DNA of 15,974 nucleotides from Desulfuromonadales bacterium (GCA_030640215.1 DAOWJU010000290.1:1-15974); one strand, 5' to 3'; positions 1-8,086 are shown, counted from the first letter of the stretch. A program made the numbers and translations. The notes: generated from the letters alone by a model not told the origin.

Positions 1-19
1 ATAGGACGAGGTGAGAACT

Positions 20-388
20 GTGAATAGCTCAAAAGCACGGCGGGTTGCCCGCAAGAAACGTCAGGCGAGAGTACGAAAAAAAGTTACAGGAAGCGTTGAG
101 CGTCCGCGCTTGTGCGTATTCCGTAGCTCCAAACATATTTATGCACAGATTGTAGAAGACGCTACCGGCAATACTCTGGTTGCAGCTTCGACGGTCACCA
201 AGGGTAATGGGGACAGTGTCAAGTACAGCGGGAATGCTGAAGCAGCCAAATTTGTTGGCAAGCAGCTTGCTGAAAAGGCCCTGGCAAAGGACATTAAACA
301 GGTAGTTTTCGACCGCAACGGCTTTTTGTTCCACGGCCGTGTCAAGGCTCTCGCCGATGCGGCTCGTGAAGCTGGTTTGTCTTTCTGA
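20..388 (+). CDS. rplR: 50S ribosomal protein L18
   Basis: Ribosomal protein L18 binds 5S rRNA and helps attach it to 23S rRNA in the central protuberance of the large subunit. With the GTG start at 20 the product is 122 residues, close to the usual 117-122. The N-terminus is strongly basic (many Arg/Lys), followed by the family core with [17 protein letters not shown] and the C-terminal signature [19 protein letters not shown] ending in AREAGLSF. I chose GTG 20 because AGGTGA (9-14) lies 5 bases upstream; an in-frame GTG at 11 would add three residues and has only a weaker AGGA (3-6) ahead of it. A TAG at 2-4 is probably the stop of the preceding rplF, as expected for the spc operon order, but nothing else of that gene is in the window. 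Identification is certain; only the exact start is open. Confidence 0.96.
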   Translation: MNSSKARRVARKKRQARVRKKVTGSVERPRLCVFRSSKHIYAQIVEDATGNTLVAASTVTKGNGDSVKYSGNAEAAKFVGKQLAEKALAKDIKQVVFDRNGFLFHGRVKALADAAREAGLSF

Positions 389-407
389 GTTACAAAGGAG
401 AAGAGCG

Positions 408-914
408 TTGCAACGCGTTGACAAAAACGAAACGAATTTAATCGACCGCGTTATCCACATCAATCGTACGGCCAAGGTTGTTAAAGGTGGACGTCGGTTC
501 AGCTTCTCTGCCCCGGTTGTCGTTGGTGATGGCAGTGGCAAAGTTGGATACGGTCTTGGTAAGGCCAAAGAGGTTCCCGAGGCAATTCGCAAGGGTGTCG
601 AAAAGGCCAAGAAGAGCATGATTTCTGTACCTATCCAGGGAACAACTATTCCCTACGATGTTATCGGTAAGTTTGGTGCTGGCAAGGTTATGCTGAGGCC
701 GGCTTCTGAAGGTACTGGAGTTATTGCTGGCGGTGCGGCTCGTGCTATTCTGGAAGTCGCCGGTATCAGTGACATTCTTTCCAAGTGTCTTGGCTCAAAC
801 AACCCACACAACGTTGTTAAGGCAACTATGCGGGCTCTAGAGATGTTGCGTAGTCCTGAAGAGATTCTTGCTAGACGTGGTCTCGGAGCTAACAACTCGG
901 ACCAGAAAGCCTGA
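408..914 (+). CDS. rpsE: 30S ribosomal protein S5
   Basis: S5 is a small-subunit protein at the mRNA entry and decoding region, involved in translational accuracy and mRNA unwinding. The start is a TTG at 408, with AAGGAG ending at 400, 7 bases upstream. This gives 168 residues starting [15 protein letters not shown]. The open frame extends further upstream, but that would overlap rplR and lacks a ribosome binding site. The N-terminal double-stranded RNA binding domain holds [19 protein letters not shown] and [17 protein letters not shown]. The C-terminal domain contains [33 protein letters not shown] and a typical ending with the [10 protein letters not shown] stretch. It lies 19 bases after rplR and 14 bases before rpmD, in the standard spc order. 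Length and motifs fit the family throughout. Confidence 0.97.
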   Translation: MQRVDKNETNLIDRVIHINRTAKVVKGGRRFSFSAPVVVGDGSGKVGYGLGKAKEVPEAIRKGVEKAKKSMISVPIQGTTIPYDVIGKFGAGKVMLRPASEGTGVIAGGAARAILEVAGISDILSKCLGSNNPHNVVKATMRALEMLRSPEEILARRGLGANNSDQKA

Positions 915-928
915 GACAGGAGAGAATA

Positions 929-1105
929 ATGGCTGAAATCAAGATAACTCTTAAGCGTAGCGGTATCGGCCGCAACAAATATTTCACCAAGGTGCTCGTT
1001 GGGCTCGGTCTGCGTCGTCTACATCAGACTGTTGTGCTCCAAGATACACCTGAAATTCGCGGTATGATCAATAAGGTCAGCCACATGGTCTCCGTTGAAG
1101 AATAG
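929..1105 (+). CDS. rpmD: 50S ribosomal protein L30
   Basis: Short gene of 58 codons for ribosomal protein L30, a small large-subunit protein. Translating from ATG 929 gives [19 protein letters not shown], then [20 protein letters not shown] and a final [16 protein letters not shown]. These match the L30 pattern: an initial beta strand with a K.TL..S.IG motif, the GLGLR turn, and a C-terminal helix and strand with the IRGMI.KV.H.V signature. A Shine-Dalgarno AGGAGAG (918-924) lies 4-5 bases before the start. The TAG stop is at 1103-1105. It sits between rpsE and rplO as in the classical spc operon. Bacterial L30 proteins are normally about 58-60 residues, so it is complete. Confidence 0.96.
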   Translation: MAEIKITLKRSGIGRNKYFTKVLVGLGLRRLHQTVVLQDTPEIRGMINKVSHMVSVEE

Positions 1106-1121
1106 GCCCAAGGATAACAGC

Positions 1122-1562
1122 ATGGATTTAAGTAATCTGCAACCGTCATACGGTTCAACACATAGTAAAAAACGTATTGGTCGAGGTCATGGCTCTGGTA
1201 CTGGTAAGACTTCTGGTAGAGGACATAAAGGCCAGAACTCTCGCTCCGGTGGTGGTGTTAAGCCTGGTTTTGAGGGTGGCCAGATGCCTTTGCAGAGACG
1301 GCTCCCCAAGCGTGGTTTTACGCCGTTGAGCAGGAAGGTCTATGACCTTGTTAACCTGCGTGACCTGGAGCTGTTTGATGCGGGTAGCGTGATTGATCTT
1401 GAGGCACTCGGCAAGTCTGGCCTGATTGGCCAGTTTAAGGATGGCGTTAAGATCCTGGGTGATGGAGAGCTCTCCAAAGCTTTGACGGTGAAAGCACATA
1501 AGTTCAGTAAGTCTGCCCAGGCCAAGATCGAAGCCGCTGGCGGCACTGTAGAGGTTATTTGA
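1122..1562 (+). CDS. rplO: 50S ribosomal protein L15
   Basis: L15 binds 23S rRNA and acts late in large-subunit assembly. From ATG 1122 the product is 146 residues, starting [20 protein letters not shown]. The Gly/Arg/Ser-rich N-terminal extension that threads into rRNA is present (about residues 18-55: [18 protein letters not shown], then [20 protein letters not shown]). The globular C-terminal domain follows, ending in [17 protein letters not shown] (1110-1114) lies 7 bases upstream of the ATG, which favours this start over in-frame codons nearer 1095 that would overlap rpmD. Its TGA stop is separated by a single base from the TTG start of secY, so translational coupling is likely. Confidence 0.97.
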   Translation: MDLSNLQPSYGSTHSKKRIGRGHGSGTGKTSGRGHKGQNSRSGGGVKPGFEGGQMPLQRRLPKRGFTPLSRKVYDLVNLRDLELFDAGSVIDLEALGKSGLIGQFKDGVKILGDGELSKALTVKAHKFSKSAQAKIEAAGGTVEVI

Positions 1563-1563
1563 T

Positions 1564-2874
1564 TTGTTAGCCAGCATTCAGAATATTTTCAGTATTCCTG
1601 AACTGCGTCGCCGTATCCTCTTTACTCTGGGTATGCTTGCGGTCTATCGGGTCGGTTGTCATGTGCCGCTTCCGGGTGTTGACGGTTCCGTTCTTGCTCA
1701 ATTCTTCGAGGGGACCCAAGGGACGCTGCTTGGTCTGGTCAGTGCTTTTACTGGTGGTGCACTCGAACGCATGACAGTTTTTGCCTTGGGCATTATGCCT
1801 TATATCAGCGCATCGATTATTATGCAGCTGTTAACTGTCGTGTTTGAGCCAGTTGAGCGCCTGTCTAAAGAAGGTGAACAAGGTCGTAAGACCATGACCA
1901 AGTGGACTCGTTACGGTACGGTTGGCTTGTCAATTGTTCAGGGCGCCGGAATTGCCGTTGGTTTGCAGACTATGCGTGGACCAGCAGGTGAGCCGGTTGT
2001 TGCTATCCAGGGAATTGGTTTTATTGTTTTGACAGTCATCACCCTGACTGCTGGAACAGCGTTTATCATGTGGCTTGGTGAGCAGATCACAGAGCGCGGC
2101 ATTGGCAACGGCATCTCTATTATTATCTTTGCCGGTATTGTCGCCAATATGCCTTCCGCATTGATCAATAGTATCCGCTTATTGAAAACCGGTGCTATGA
2201 CTTTAACTGTCTTGTTGCTTATCCTCTCAGTGATGATCGCTGTTATCTGGGCGATTATTTTCATGGAGCGCGGTCAACGTCGTGTGCCGATTCATTATGC
2301 AAAGCGGGTCGTGGGTGCACGAAATGCGGGTGGACAGAGCAGTCACTTGCCACTGAAAATCAATATGAGTGGTGTTATTCCGCCAATTTTTGCCAGCTCG
2401 ATCATTATGTTTCCCAGTACTGTCGCAAACTTTGTCGATGTGCCCTGGGTACAGACCTTCGCTTCAATGATGACTCCGGCACACTGGCTGTATAACGTTT
2501 TTTATGTCGCTTTTATTGTCTTCTTCTGTTACTTCTACACGGCTGTCACCTTTAACCCGGTAGATGTTGCAGATAATATTAAACGCCAAGGCGGGTATGT
2601 CCCTGGTGTCAGGCCTGGTAAGGCGACTTCTGATTATCTTGATACCGTGCTTGGTCGTCTGACCTTTGCTGGTGCAATTTATATCTCGGCAGTCTGCGTT
2701 TTGCCGACTCTTTTGATTGGCCAGTTTAATGTCCCCTTCTTTTTTGGGGGAACGTCACTGCTGATTGTTGTTGGGGTTGGTTTGGATACGGCTTCTCAAA
2801 TAGAGGCCCACTTGATTTCACGCTCTTATGAAGGATTCATGAAGGGCGTGAGTATTAAGAGTCGTCGCGGATAA
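1564..2874 (+). CDS. secY: Sec translocon channel subunit SecY
   Basis: SecY is the inner-membrane pore of the general secretion pathway, working with SecE and SecG and driven by SecA or the translating ribosome. The product is 436 residues with ten hydrophobic segments, at roughly 17-34, 66-92, 113-138, 147-176, 179-200, 212-237, 263-290, 309-330, 364-387 and 391-418. Family signatures seen include the first membrane segment with [28 protein letters not shown] in the second, the cytosolic loop [15 protein letters not shown], and [16 protein letters not shown] in the seventh. The C-terminus ends in basic KSRRG. The start is TTG 1564, one base after the rplO stop, with GAGG (1551-1554) inside the end of rplO as ribosome binding site. 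Length is normal for SecY (about 430-445). Confidence 0.97.
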   Translation: MLASIQNIFSIPELRRRILFTLGMLAVYRVGCHVPLPGVDGSVLAQFFEGTQGTLLGLVSAFTGGALERMTVFALGIMPYISASIIMQLLTVVFEPVERLSKEGEQGRKTMTKWTRYGTVGLSIVQGAGIAVGLQTMRGPAGEPVVAIQGIGFIVLTVITLTAGTAFIMWLGEQITERGIGNGISIIIFAGIVANMPSALINSIRLLKTGAMTLTVLLLILSVMIAVIWAIIFMERGQRRVPIHYAKRVVGARNAGGQSSHLPLKINMSGVIPPIFASSIIMFPSTVANFVDVPWVQTFASMMTPAHWLYNVFYVAFIVFFCYFYTAVTFNPVDVADNIKRQGGYVPGVRPGKATSDYLDTVLGRLTFAGAIYISAVCVLPTLLIGQFNVPFFFGGTSLLIVVGVGLDTASQIEAHLISRSYEGFMKGVSIKSRRG

Positions 2875-2889
2875 ACAAGGTAAGTACTG

Positions 2890-3537
2890 ATGAAGCTGAT
2901 TTTACTCGGACCCCCTGGAGCAGGTAAGGGCACTCAGGCCAAGATGCTGATGGAAAAGTTCTCGATTCCGCAGATCTCGACGGGTGATATATTGCGTGTT
3001 GCTGTTAAAGACGGCACCGCCATGGGTTTGAAGGCGAAAGAATACATGAATGCAGGTGGATTGGTTCCTGATGAAGTTGTCGTCGGAATCGTTCGTGATC
3101 GCCTGCAGGAAACTGATTGCAAGAATGGCTTTATCCTGGATGGTTTTCCTAGAACGGTTGCCCAGGCAGATGCTCTTCAGGTCAGTCTCCAAGATATGAG
3201 TAAGGAGCTGGATCGTGTTATCTCGCTTGATGTCGATTCAGAAGCGCTTGTAGAGAGGCTGACAGGTCGACGTACCTGCAAAGATTGCGGGCGTGGTTAC
3301 CATGTAAAGTTTGATCCTTCCCGTGAAGCTGCTGTCTGTGATGTCTGCGGTGGTACTCTGTTGCAACGCGATGACGATCAGGAAGAGACAATACGCAAGC
3401 GGCTTCAGGTCTATGCAGATCAGACCTCTCCCTTGATCAGTTATTATAGGGAAACTGGTGTGCTGCTGGAGCTAGACGGGATGCAACCGATTTCGCAAGT
3501 TCAGGAAAAGATGCTGTCACTGTTACAGGCAAGCTAA
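2890..3537 (+). CDS. adk: Adenylate kinase, zinc-finger LID type
   Basis: Adenylate kinase catalyses ATP + AMP = 2 ADP in the cytosol and balances adenine nucleotides. The 215-residue protein starts at ATG 2890 with the P-loop GPPGAGKGT at residues 7-15. The AMP-binding stretch STGDILR is at 30-36 and the DGFPRT motif at 84-89. The LID domain (about 125-162) carries four cysteines, C130, C133, C150 and C153, in a CxxC...CxxC arrangement. This is the zinc-binding long form known from Gram-positive and many deltaproteobacterial enzymes; the E. coli enzyme lacks these cysteines. AAGG (2877-2880) lies 9 bases upstream. The gene lies between secY and map, a common arrangement that places nucleotide balance and protein maturation in the ribosomal operon. 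Confidence 0.97.
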   Translation: MKLILLGPPGAGKGTQAKMLMEKFSIPQISTGDILRVAVKDGTAMGLKAKEYMNAGGLVPDEVVVGIVRDRLQETDCKNGFILDGFPRTVAQADALQVSLQDMSKELDRVISLDVDSEALVERLTGRRTCKDCGRGYHVKFDPSREAAVCDVCGGTLLQRDDDQEETIRKRLQVYADQTSPLISYYRETGVLLELDGMQPISQVQEKMLSLLQAS

Positions 3538-3538
3538 C

Positions 3539-4285
3539 GTGATTGTTATAAAGAGCCCTGCAGAACTTGAAAAAATGCGGGCTGCAGGCCGAATCGTCGC
3601 AGAGACGCTGGCCTTGCTCAAAAGCCGGATCTGCCCAGGTGTTACAACCGCAGAGTTAGATCTGCTGGCTGAGAAAGAATGTAAGCGTCAGAAAGCAAAA
3701 CCGGCGTTCAAGGGGTACGGTGGTTTTCCACATGCCATCTGTTGCTCACCGAATGACCGGGTTGTTCACGGTTTTGCTGATAACAGGCCTTTGCAGGAAG
3801 GTGACATCATCAGTATTGACTTTGGTGTCCTCTATAAAGGCTTTTACGGCGATTCAGCTATAACAGTTGCCGTTGGTGAGCTGGATGATGAAACACAGCG
3901 TCTGGTCACAGTAACGCGTGAGTCTCTTGAGCGAGCGATAGAGAAAACAGTACCAAACGGCAGATTATCAGACATCTCACATGCCGTTCAGTCCTGGGTT
4001 GAGCCGAAAGGGTTCAGTGTTGTTCGAGAATTTGTTGGACACGGTATTGGTCGCAACCTGCATGAGGCTCCGCAGATACCGAATTATGGTCAAGCCGGTC
4101 AGGGTCCGCGCCTTAAAACAGGGATGACGCTGGCAATTGAGCCGATGATTAATGCTGGCGTAGCTGGTGTGAAGATACTGGAAGACGGGTGGACAGCAGT
4201 AACGCAAGATGGTAGGCGGTCTGCCCATTTTGAGCATACAGTAGCCATTACTGACAACGGCCCGGAGATTTTAACCAGGTTGTAA
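3539..4285 (+). CDS. map: Methionine aminopeptidase, type I
   Basis: Removes the initiator methionine from new proteins whose second residue is small. The 248-residue product is a pita-bread fold metalloprotease of the short type I class, without an N-terminal zinc finger or the type II insertion. The five expected metal ligands can be counted: D94 (in ISIDFG), D105 (in YGDSA), H168 (in GHGIGR), E201 (in AIEPM) and E232 (in HFEHT). The substrate-contacting H77 is in VVHGF. The start is GTG 3539, one base after the adk stop, so it is probably translated by coupling; the product begins MIVIKSPAELEKMR as in the family. No strong separate Shine-Dalgarno is visible. The gene ends at 4285, followed by a 70-base gap with a hairpin before rpmJ. 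Confidence 0.96.
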   Translation: MIVIKSPAELEKMRAAGRIVAETLALLKSRICPGVTTAELDLLAEKECKRQKAKPAFKGYGGFPHAICCSPNDRVVHGFADNRPLQEGDIISIDFGVLYKGFYGDSAITVAVGELDDETQRLVTVTRESLERAIEKTVPNGRLSDISHAVQSWVEPKGFSVVREFVGHGIGRNLHEAPQIPNYGQAGQGPRLKTGMTLAIEPMINAGVAGVKILEDGWTAVTQDGRRSAHFEHTVAITDNGPEILTRL

Positions 4286-4300
4286 GCTGTCAAGGCGACG

Positions 4301-4324
4301 CCCCTGATTGTAGTCAATAAGGGG
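4301..4324 (+). other. Hairpin in the map-rpmJ gap
   Basis: CCCCTGATTG (4301-4310), then loop TAGT, then CAATAAGGGG (4315-4324) form a 10-position stem with one internal mismatch. No run of T follows, so it does not look like a standard intrinsic terminator. It could be an RNA processing site, a stability element or a regulatory structure ahead of rpmJ and rpsM. The structure is seen in the sequence; any role is inference. Confidence 0.5.
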
Positions 4325-4355
4325 TTGTAACCGACATGGTCCAAAGGAAAGAAAC

Positions 4356-4469
4356 ATGAAAGTCCGAGCATCAGTTAAGACAATTTGTGACAAGTGTAAA
4401 GTAGTTAAGCGCAAGGGCGTTCTCAGAGTTATCTGTGAAAATCCCAAGCATAAACAGAGACAAGGTTAA
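4356..4469 (+). CDS. rpmJ: 50S ribosomal protein L36, zinc-binding form
   Basis: Gene of 37 codons encoding L36, the smallest large-subunit protein, from ATG 4356 to the TAA at 4467-4469. The translation starts [20 protein letters not shown] and ends NPKHKQRQG. The metal ligands of the zinc-ribbon (C+) form are all present: C11, C14, C27 and H32. Length is exactly that of typical L36. A good ribosome binding site, AAAGGAAA (4343-4350), lies just upstream. It sits between map and rpsM, as in the alpha-operon junction of many bacteria; infA, which often precedes it, is not here. Confidence 0.96.
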   Translation: MKVRASVKTICDKCKVVKRKGVLRVICENPKHKQRQG

Positions 4470-4488
4470 GTATTAGGAGGATCGGACA

Positions 4489-4857
4489 TTGGCTCGTATT
4501 GCTGGTATCGATTTACCCAGAAACAAACGGATTGAAGTTGCACTGACCTATATTTTTGGCGTCGGGCGCTCTACTTCCCAAGAAATATTGACCCAGGCAG
4601 GCGTTGATTTCAACACCCGCTCGGACAATTTGACTGAGGAAGAAGTGGCCAAGATCCGTAAGGTTATTGACAGTGAATTCCAGGTCGAGGGTGACCTGCG
4701 TCGCGAAGTGACGATGAACATCAAGCGACTTATGGATCTCGGTTGTTATCGTGGTTTACGTCATCGCCGAGGTTTGCCGGTGCGTGGACAGAAAACTAAA
4801 ACGAACGCCAGGACCCGTAAGGGGCCGCGTAAGACCGTTGCCGGTAAGAAGAAGTAA
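4489..4857 (+). CDS. rpsM: 30S ribosomal protein S13
   Basis: S13 lies in the head of the small subunit, contacts the large subunit (L5) and P-site tRNA. The product is 122 residues, starting [20 protein letters not shown]. It has the N-terminal helix-two-turn-helix region ([13 protein letters not shown], then the DLTE-like NLTEEEV) and the C-terminal [18 protein letters not shown] signature. The extended basic tail ends [14 protein letters not shown]. The start is TTG 4489, with a perfect AGGAGG (4475-4480) 8 bases upstream. It is followed after 11 bases by rpsK, the usual alpha-operon order. The 19-base gap upstream is too short for an elaborate S4-type control structure like that described upstream of rpsM in E. 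coli. Confidence 0.97.
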   Translation: MARIAGIDLPRNKRIEVALTYIFGVGRSTSQEILTQAGVDFNTRSDNLTEEEVAKIRKVIDSEFQVEGDLRREVTMNIKRLMDLGCYRGLRHRRGLPVRGQKTKTNARTRKGPRKTVAGKKK

Positions 4858-4868
4858 CAGGAGGAACC

Positions 4869-5261
4869 ATGGCTAAGCCTGGTAAACGTGTACGTAAAAA
4901 AGGTGAAAAGAAGAATGTCCCGAATGGAATCGCTCATATCCAGGCGACATTCAACAATACAATCATTACGATCACTGACGTGGCCGGTAACGTGATTTCT
5001 TGGTGTACTTGCGGTACTAAAGGTTTCAAAGGGAGTCGTAAAAGTACTCCTTTTGCAGCTCAGATGGCCGCTGAAGATGCCGCAAAGAAAGCTCAAGAGC
5101 ATGGTATGCGCAGTATTGAGGTTTGGGTTAAAGGCCCCGGTTCTGGTCGTGAGTCTGCGCTGCGTGCTTTACAAGCCGTTGGCTTGACCATCACCATGAT
5201 CAAGGATGTCACTCCGATACCACATAACGGGTGTCGACCACCCAAGCGTAGAAGAGTCTAA
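4869..5261 (+). CDS. rpsK: 30S ribosomal protein S11
   Basis: S11 is part of the small-subunit platform, near the Shine-Dalgarno/anti-Shine-Dalgarno helix and E site. The 130-residue product starts at ATG 4869, with CAGGAGG just upstream (4858-4864). The family core is clear: [18 protein letters not shown], the [20 protein letters not shown] stretch, and the [15 protein letters not shown] segment. The C-terminus [14 protein letters not shown] is nearly invariant. It includes the Asn-Gly pair (N120) whose equivalent in E. coli is known to become isoaspartate. The N-terminus is lysine/arginine-rich. Complete and typical. Confidence 0.97.
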   Translation: MAKPGKRVRKKGEKKNVPNGIAHIQATFNNTIITITDVAGNVISWCTCGTKGFKGSRKSTPFAAQMAAEDAAKKAQEHGMRSIEVWVKGPGSGRESALRALQAVGLTITMIKDVTPIPHNGCRPPKRRRV

Positions 5262-5282
5262 ACAGACATAAGGAGACGAACG

Positions 5283-5912
5283 TTGGCGAGACACACTGGA
5301 CCCGTTTGCCGCATGTGCCGGCGAGAAAATATGAAGCTGTTCCTCAAGGGGGACCGTTGCTATACAGATAAATGTGCTTTGGAACGCCGCAACTATGCCC
5401 CCGGTCAACATGGCCAGGGACGTATTAAGGTTTCCGATTACGGTACTCAGTTGCGTGAGAAGCAGAGAGTCAAGCGGACCTATGGTCTACTTGAAAAGCA
5501 ATTCCGCGACTGTTTTAAACGTGCGGACCGTATGAAGGGCGTGACTGGCGAGAATCTTCTGGTTCTCCTTGAACGTCGCCTTGACTGCATGGTTTATCGC
5601 ATGGGCTTTGCAACTTCACGTAGCGAAGCTCGGCAATTGGTTCGTCATAGACATTTTCTCGTGAACGGACGGAAGGTCGATATCCCTTCGTATCTCGTTC
5701 GCCCTGGTGATGTCGTAGAACTGCGTGAGAAGAGCCGCAAGATTGTTCGCATCAATGAATCTCTTGATGGTGTCATGCGCCGTGGTATTCCATCTTGGGT
5801 TGAACTGACCCGTGATGCATTTCAGGGCACTGTTAAAACTCTGCCTGTGCGTGCCGAAATGACCACACCAAGCTTCCAGGAACATCTGATTGTCGAGCTT
5901 TACTCGAAGTAA
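5283..5912 (+). CDS. rpsD: 30S ribosomal protein S4, zinc-binding form
   Basis: S4 is a primary 16S rRNA binding protein that nucleates assembly of the small-subunit body. The 209-residue product starts [20 protein letters not shown]. Four cysteines, C9, C12, C26 and C31, in the N-terminal region form the zinc-binding C+ version, which E. coli lacks. The central YAPGQHGQ motif (around residues 39-46) follows, then the S4 RNA-binding domain around 98-160 ([40 protein letters not shown]). The start is TTG 5283, preceded by AAGGAGA (5270-5276) at about 6 bases. It lies between rpsK and rpoA as in classical alpha operons. Length and motifs are typical. Confidence 0.97.
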   Translation: MARHTGPVCRMCRRENMKLFLKGDRCYTDKCALERRNYAPGQHGQGRIKVSDYGTQLREKQRVKRTYGLLEKQFRDCFKRADRMKGVTGENLLVLLERRLDCMVYRMGFATSRSEARQLVRHRHFLVNGRKVDIPSYLVRPGDVVELREKSRKIVRINESLDGVMRRGIPSWVELTRDAFQGTVKTLPVRAEMTTPSFQEHLIVELYSK

Positions 5913-5973
5913 ACGACACAGACATTCAAGCGATTTGAAACTTTATAGAGCAACCTCATAATGGAGAATTCGC

Positions 5974-6993
5974 ATGTTTAAAAACTGGAGAGAACTGATC
6001 AAACCCAAGCGTCTCCAGGTTGATGCCGATACGCTGACTGCCACTTATGGCAAATTTACAGCGGAACCGTTTGAACGTGGTTTCGGTACAACCATGGGTA
6101 ATGGCCTGCGTCGGGTTTTGCTCTCCTCGCTACAGGGGGCGGCAATCACCTCGATTCGTATTAAAGGTGTTTTGCACGAATTTTCCACTGTTCCTGGTGT
6201 GACGCAAGACGTAACGGACATTATTCTCAATTTGAAGGGCGTGTTGATCAAACTGCACGGTCATGAGAGTCGCAATATCCGTATCGTTAAAAAGGGTGCG
6301 GGGGTTATCAAGGCTGGCGATATTGTCACCGACGCAAATGTCGAAATTATCAACCCCGATCATTTTATTGCTACTTGTGGCAAAGAGGCTGATATAGAAA
6401 TAGACATGGTTGTGTCTATGGGCAAGGGCTATAGCCCGGCAGAGCGTAACCGGGACGAAAAAGCTCCGGTAGGTACGGTCCCTATTGATGCTCTTTTCTC
6501 ACCGATTAAAAAGGTGAATTTCGTCGTTAGCAATGCTCGTGTTGGCCAAGTCACTGATTATGACAAATTGGTACTTGAGATCTATACGAATGGTAGTGTA
6601 AGGCCTGACGATGCGCTTGCTTATGCGGCCAAGATTCTCAAGGAGCAGTTTCAGTTATTCATCAATTTCGATGAGGCCCTTGAGCCTGAGATTACTGAGG
6701 AAGTAGAAGGTACCAAGCAGCCTATCAACGAGAATCTCTATCGTCGCGTTGATGAGCTTGAACTGTCGGTACGTAGTGCGAATTGCCTTAAGAACGCCAA
6801 TATTCGTCTTATCGGTGAGCTAGTCCAGAAATCCGAGGCGGAGATGTTGAAAACACAGAATTTTGGTCGTAAGTCACTTAACGAAATCAAGGATATTCTT
6901 TCCGAAATGGGCCTGACTCTCGGTTTGTCTTTTGAGGGCTTTCCCGACCCTGAATATCTGAAAATGATAGAAAAGAGCGAGGAAGAACTCTAA
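5974..6993 (+). CDS. rpoA: DNA-directed RNA polymerase subunit alpha
   Basis: The alpha subunit dimerises to nucleate RNA polymerase assembly and contacts promoters and activators through its C-terminal domain. The 339-residue protein has the assembly domain at about 1-232, with [20 protein letters not shown] (34-53), [16 protein letters not shown] (75-90) and [15 protein letters not shown] (167-181). A flexible acidic linker spans about 235-252. The C-terminal domain (about 253-323) includes [17 protein letters not shown], where R267 corresponds to the DNA-contacting R265 of E. coli, followed by the [11 protein letters not shown] helix. ATG 5974 follows TGGAGA (5962-5967). Its stop shares one base with the rplQ start (TAATG), so the two are probably translationally coupled. 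A promoter-like hexamer pair just upstream overlaps the ribosome binding site and is probably not used. Confidence 0.98.
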   Translation: MFKNWRELIKPKRLQVDADTLTATYGKFTAEPFERGFGTTMGNGLRRVLLSSLQGAAITSIRIKGVLHEFSTVPGVTQDVTDIILNLKGVLIKLHGHESRNIRIVKKGAGVIKAGDIVTDANVEIINPDHFIATCGKEADIEIDMVVSMGKGYSPAERNRDEKAPVGTVPIDALFSPIKKVNFVVSNARVGQVTDYDKLVLEIYTNGSVRPDDALAYAAKILKEQFQLFINFDEALEPEITEEVEGTKQPINENLYRRVDELELSVRSANCLKNANIRLIGELVQKSEAEMLKTQNFGRKSLNEIKDILSEMGLTLGLSFEGFPDPEYLKMIEKSEEEL

Positions 6994-7496
6994 TGCGCCA
7001 TAGAAAATCTGGTAAGAAACTGGGCCGTAACACCAGTCATCGTAAAGCTATGATGCGTAACATGGTGACTTCTTTTTTCGATTGCGAAAAAATCACCACT
7101 ACGGATGCACGTGCCAAGGAACTGCGTAAAATGGCAGAGAAGCTGATCACCATGGCCAGACGTGGAGATCTACACTCCCGCCGCATGGCTATGCAGGTTG
7201 TACGCGACAAGAAAATAGTTGCTAAACTCTTTGAAACCATTGCGCCGCGTTATCTTGATCGTCCTGGTGGTTATACTCGAATTATCAAGCTAGGTCTTCG
7301 CGCTGGGGATAATGCTTCGCTCTCAATGATAGAACTGGTCGAGGAAGAATTTACTGCCAAGCCAAAGAAGAAGGCTGCTAAAAAAGCGCCTGCGAAAAAA
7401 TCCGCTAAGGTTGCCGAAGAAGCAGTGGTTGAAGAAGAGCCAGCTGAGGAAACACCGGCTGAGGAAACACCGGCTGAAGAAAAAACCGACAAGTAA
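6993..7496 (+). CDS. rplQ: 50S ribosomal protein L17 with extended acidic C-terminal tail
   Basis: L17 is a large-subunit protein near the exit tunnel. The core (residues 1 to about 117) is standard: [40 protein letters not shown], then a C-terminal [19 protein letters not shown] and SMIELVEEE. After that the protein carries about 50 extra residues not in the roughly 117-127 residue forms. These are a lysine/alanine block ([17 protein letters not shown]), then a glutamate/alanine/proline/threonine block containing EETPA twice. The second block is encoded by a perfect 15-base tandem repeat. The ATG at 6993 overlaps the rpoA stop by one base, so coupling to rpoA is likely. It is the last gene of the ribosomal block; a strong terminator follows 21 bases later. 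Total length is 167 residues. Confidence 0.96.
   Translation: MRHRKSGKKLGRNTSHRKAMMRNMVTSFFDCEKITTTDARAKELRKMAEKLITMARRGDLHSRRMAMQVVRDKKIVAKLFETIAPRYLDRPGGYTRIIKLGLRAGDNASLSMIELVEEEFTAKPKKKAAKKAPAKKSAKVAEEAVVEEEPAEETPAEETPAEEKTDK
7446..7475 (+). repeat. 15-bp tandem duplication within rplQ
   Basis: The unit GAGGAAACACCGGCT occurs twice in perfect tandem (7446-7460 and 7461-7475), with a degenerate start of a third copy (GAAGAAAA) after it and a partial copy (CCAGCT) before it. It encodes EETPA twice in the acidic tail of L17. The unit is a multiple of three, so expansion or contraction keeps the reading frame. Confidence 0.9.
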
Positions 7497-7517
7497 TATT
7501 GTCGAAGATATATCAAT

Positions 7518-7556
7518 AAAGAAGGGCGGGATCATTATCCCGCCCTTCTTTTGTTC
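7518..7556. terminator. Intrinsic terminator, probably bidirectional
   Basis: AAAGAAGGGCGGGAT (7518-7532) and ATCCCGCCCTTCTTT (7537-7551) form a perfect 15-bp stem around the 4-base loop CATT. On the plus strand the stem runs out into a T-rich tract (TTCTTTTGTTCTTT). On the minus strand the A-rich flank (CAATAAAGAAGGG) reads as a T-rich 3' side. It lies between rplQ and the convergent FKBP gene, so it likely ends transcription from both. Confidence 0.92.
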
Positions 7557-7574
7557 TTTGCGTACCAGATCAGA

Positions 7575-8018
7575 TCACATGCTCTGCTGTTTGTTTACTT
7601 CAAGAAGCTCTATCTCAAAAACCAAATCTTTGCCAGCTAGAGGGTGGTTCGCATCAAGAGTGACCTGGTCATCTGTGATCTCTCTGACCATGACAACGAG
7701 GATACTGCCATCCTGATTGGTAATCTGCAACTGGCCGCCAACATGCAACTCCACCTCATCACCAATAGAGCTGCGATCAACTTGCTCTAAAAGCTCTGGT
7801 TTACTACTGCCATAAGCTTTGTCATAAGGAATTGTGACAGTTTTACTCTCGCCCTGATACATACCTTCCACAGCTTCTTCAAAGCCGGCAATTACTTCTT
7901 GCTTGCCTATAATAAAGTGCAGGGGACGATCCTCGGGAGACTGGTCAAAGATAGTACCGTCAATTAATTTACCTGTGTAATGGACCTTTATAGTGTCTTG
8001 TTTTGCAGCGCGTATCAT
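7575..8018 (-). CDS. FKBP-type peptidyl-prolyl cis-trans isomerase (SlyD/FkpB-like)
   Basis: Cytoplasmic prolyl isomerase and chaperone of the short SlyD/SlpA (FkpB) group, 147 residues with no signal peptide or membrane segment. The FKBP fold is interrupted by the chaperone-like insert typical of this group, at about residues 70-120. Visible motifs are VHYTGKLIDGTIFDQS (12-27), with the Phe-Asp pair F24-D25 that lines the FKBP active site, then GFEEAVEGM (45-53), IPYDKAYG (63-70) and the C-terminal NHPLAGKDLVFEIELLEV (124-141). There is no histidine-rich metal-binding tail as in E. coli SlyD, so FkpB-like or a general FKBP is the safer name. On the minus strand GAGGAG lies about 6 bases before the ATG. 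It is convergent with rplQ and divergent from trpE, so it is probably a single-gene unit unrelated to either neighbour. Confidence 0.93.
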   Translation of the reverse strand: MIRAAKQDTIKVHYTGKLIDGTIFDQSPEDRPLHFIIGKQEVIAGFEEAVEGMYQGESKTVTIPYDKAYGSSKPELLEQVDRSSIGDEVELHVGGQLQITNQDGSILVVMVREITDDQVTLDANHPLAGKDLVFEIELLEVNKQQSM

Positions 8019-8086
8019 GTCCGCTCCTCTGTATGAGTGTTGCCAGGGTCAGGAAATTCACATCCTCTAATTGATTAAGTGCGGTA

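Noticed and set aside
29..619. 196-codon open frame on the minus strand across rplR and rpsE
   Set aside because: Antisense to two certain ribosomal genes, no recognisable protein features; a shadow of coding bias.
5935..5962. Promoter-like pair TTGAAA (5935-5940) and CATAAT (5957-5962), 16-base spacing, before rpoA
   Set aside because: Transcription would start about 5 bases before the rpoA ATG, and the -10 overlaps the ribosome binding site TGGAGA, so the transcript would lose its own Shine-Dalgarno. Probably chance; rpoA is served by the upstream operon.
7411..7716. 101-codon plus-strand frame crossing the rplQ end and the terminator
   Set aside because: It reads the low-complexity rplQ tail in another frame, then through the terminator hairpin and into the FKBP gene on the opposite strand.
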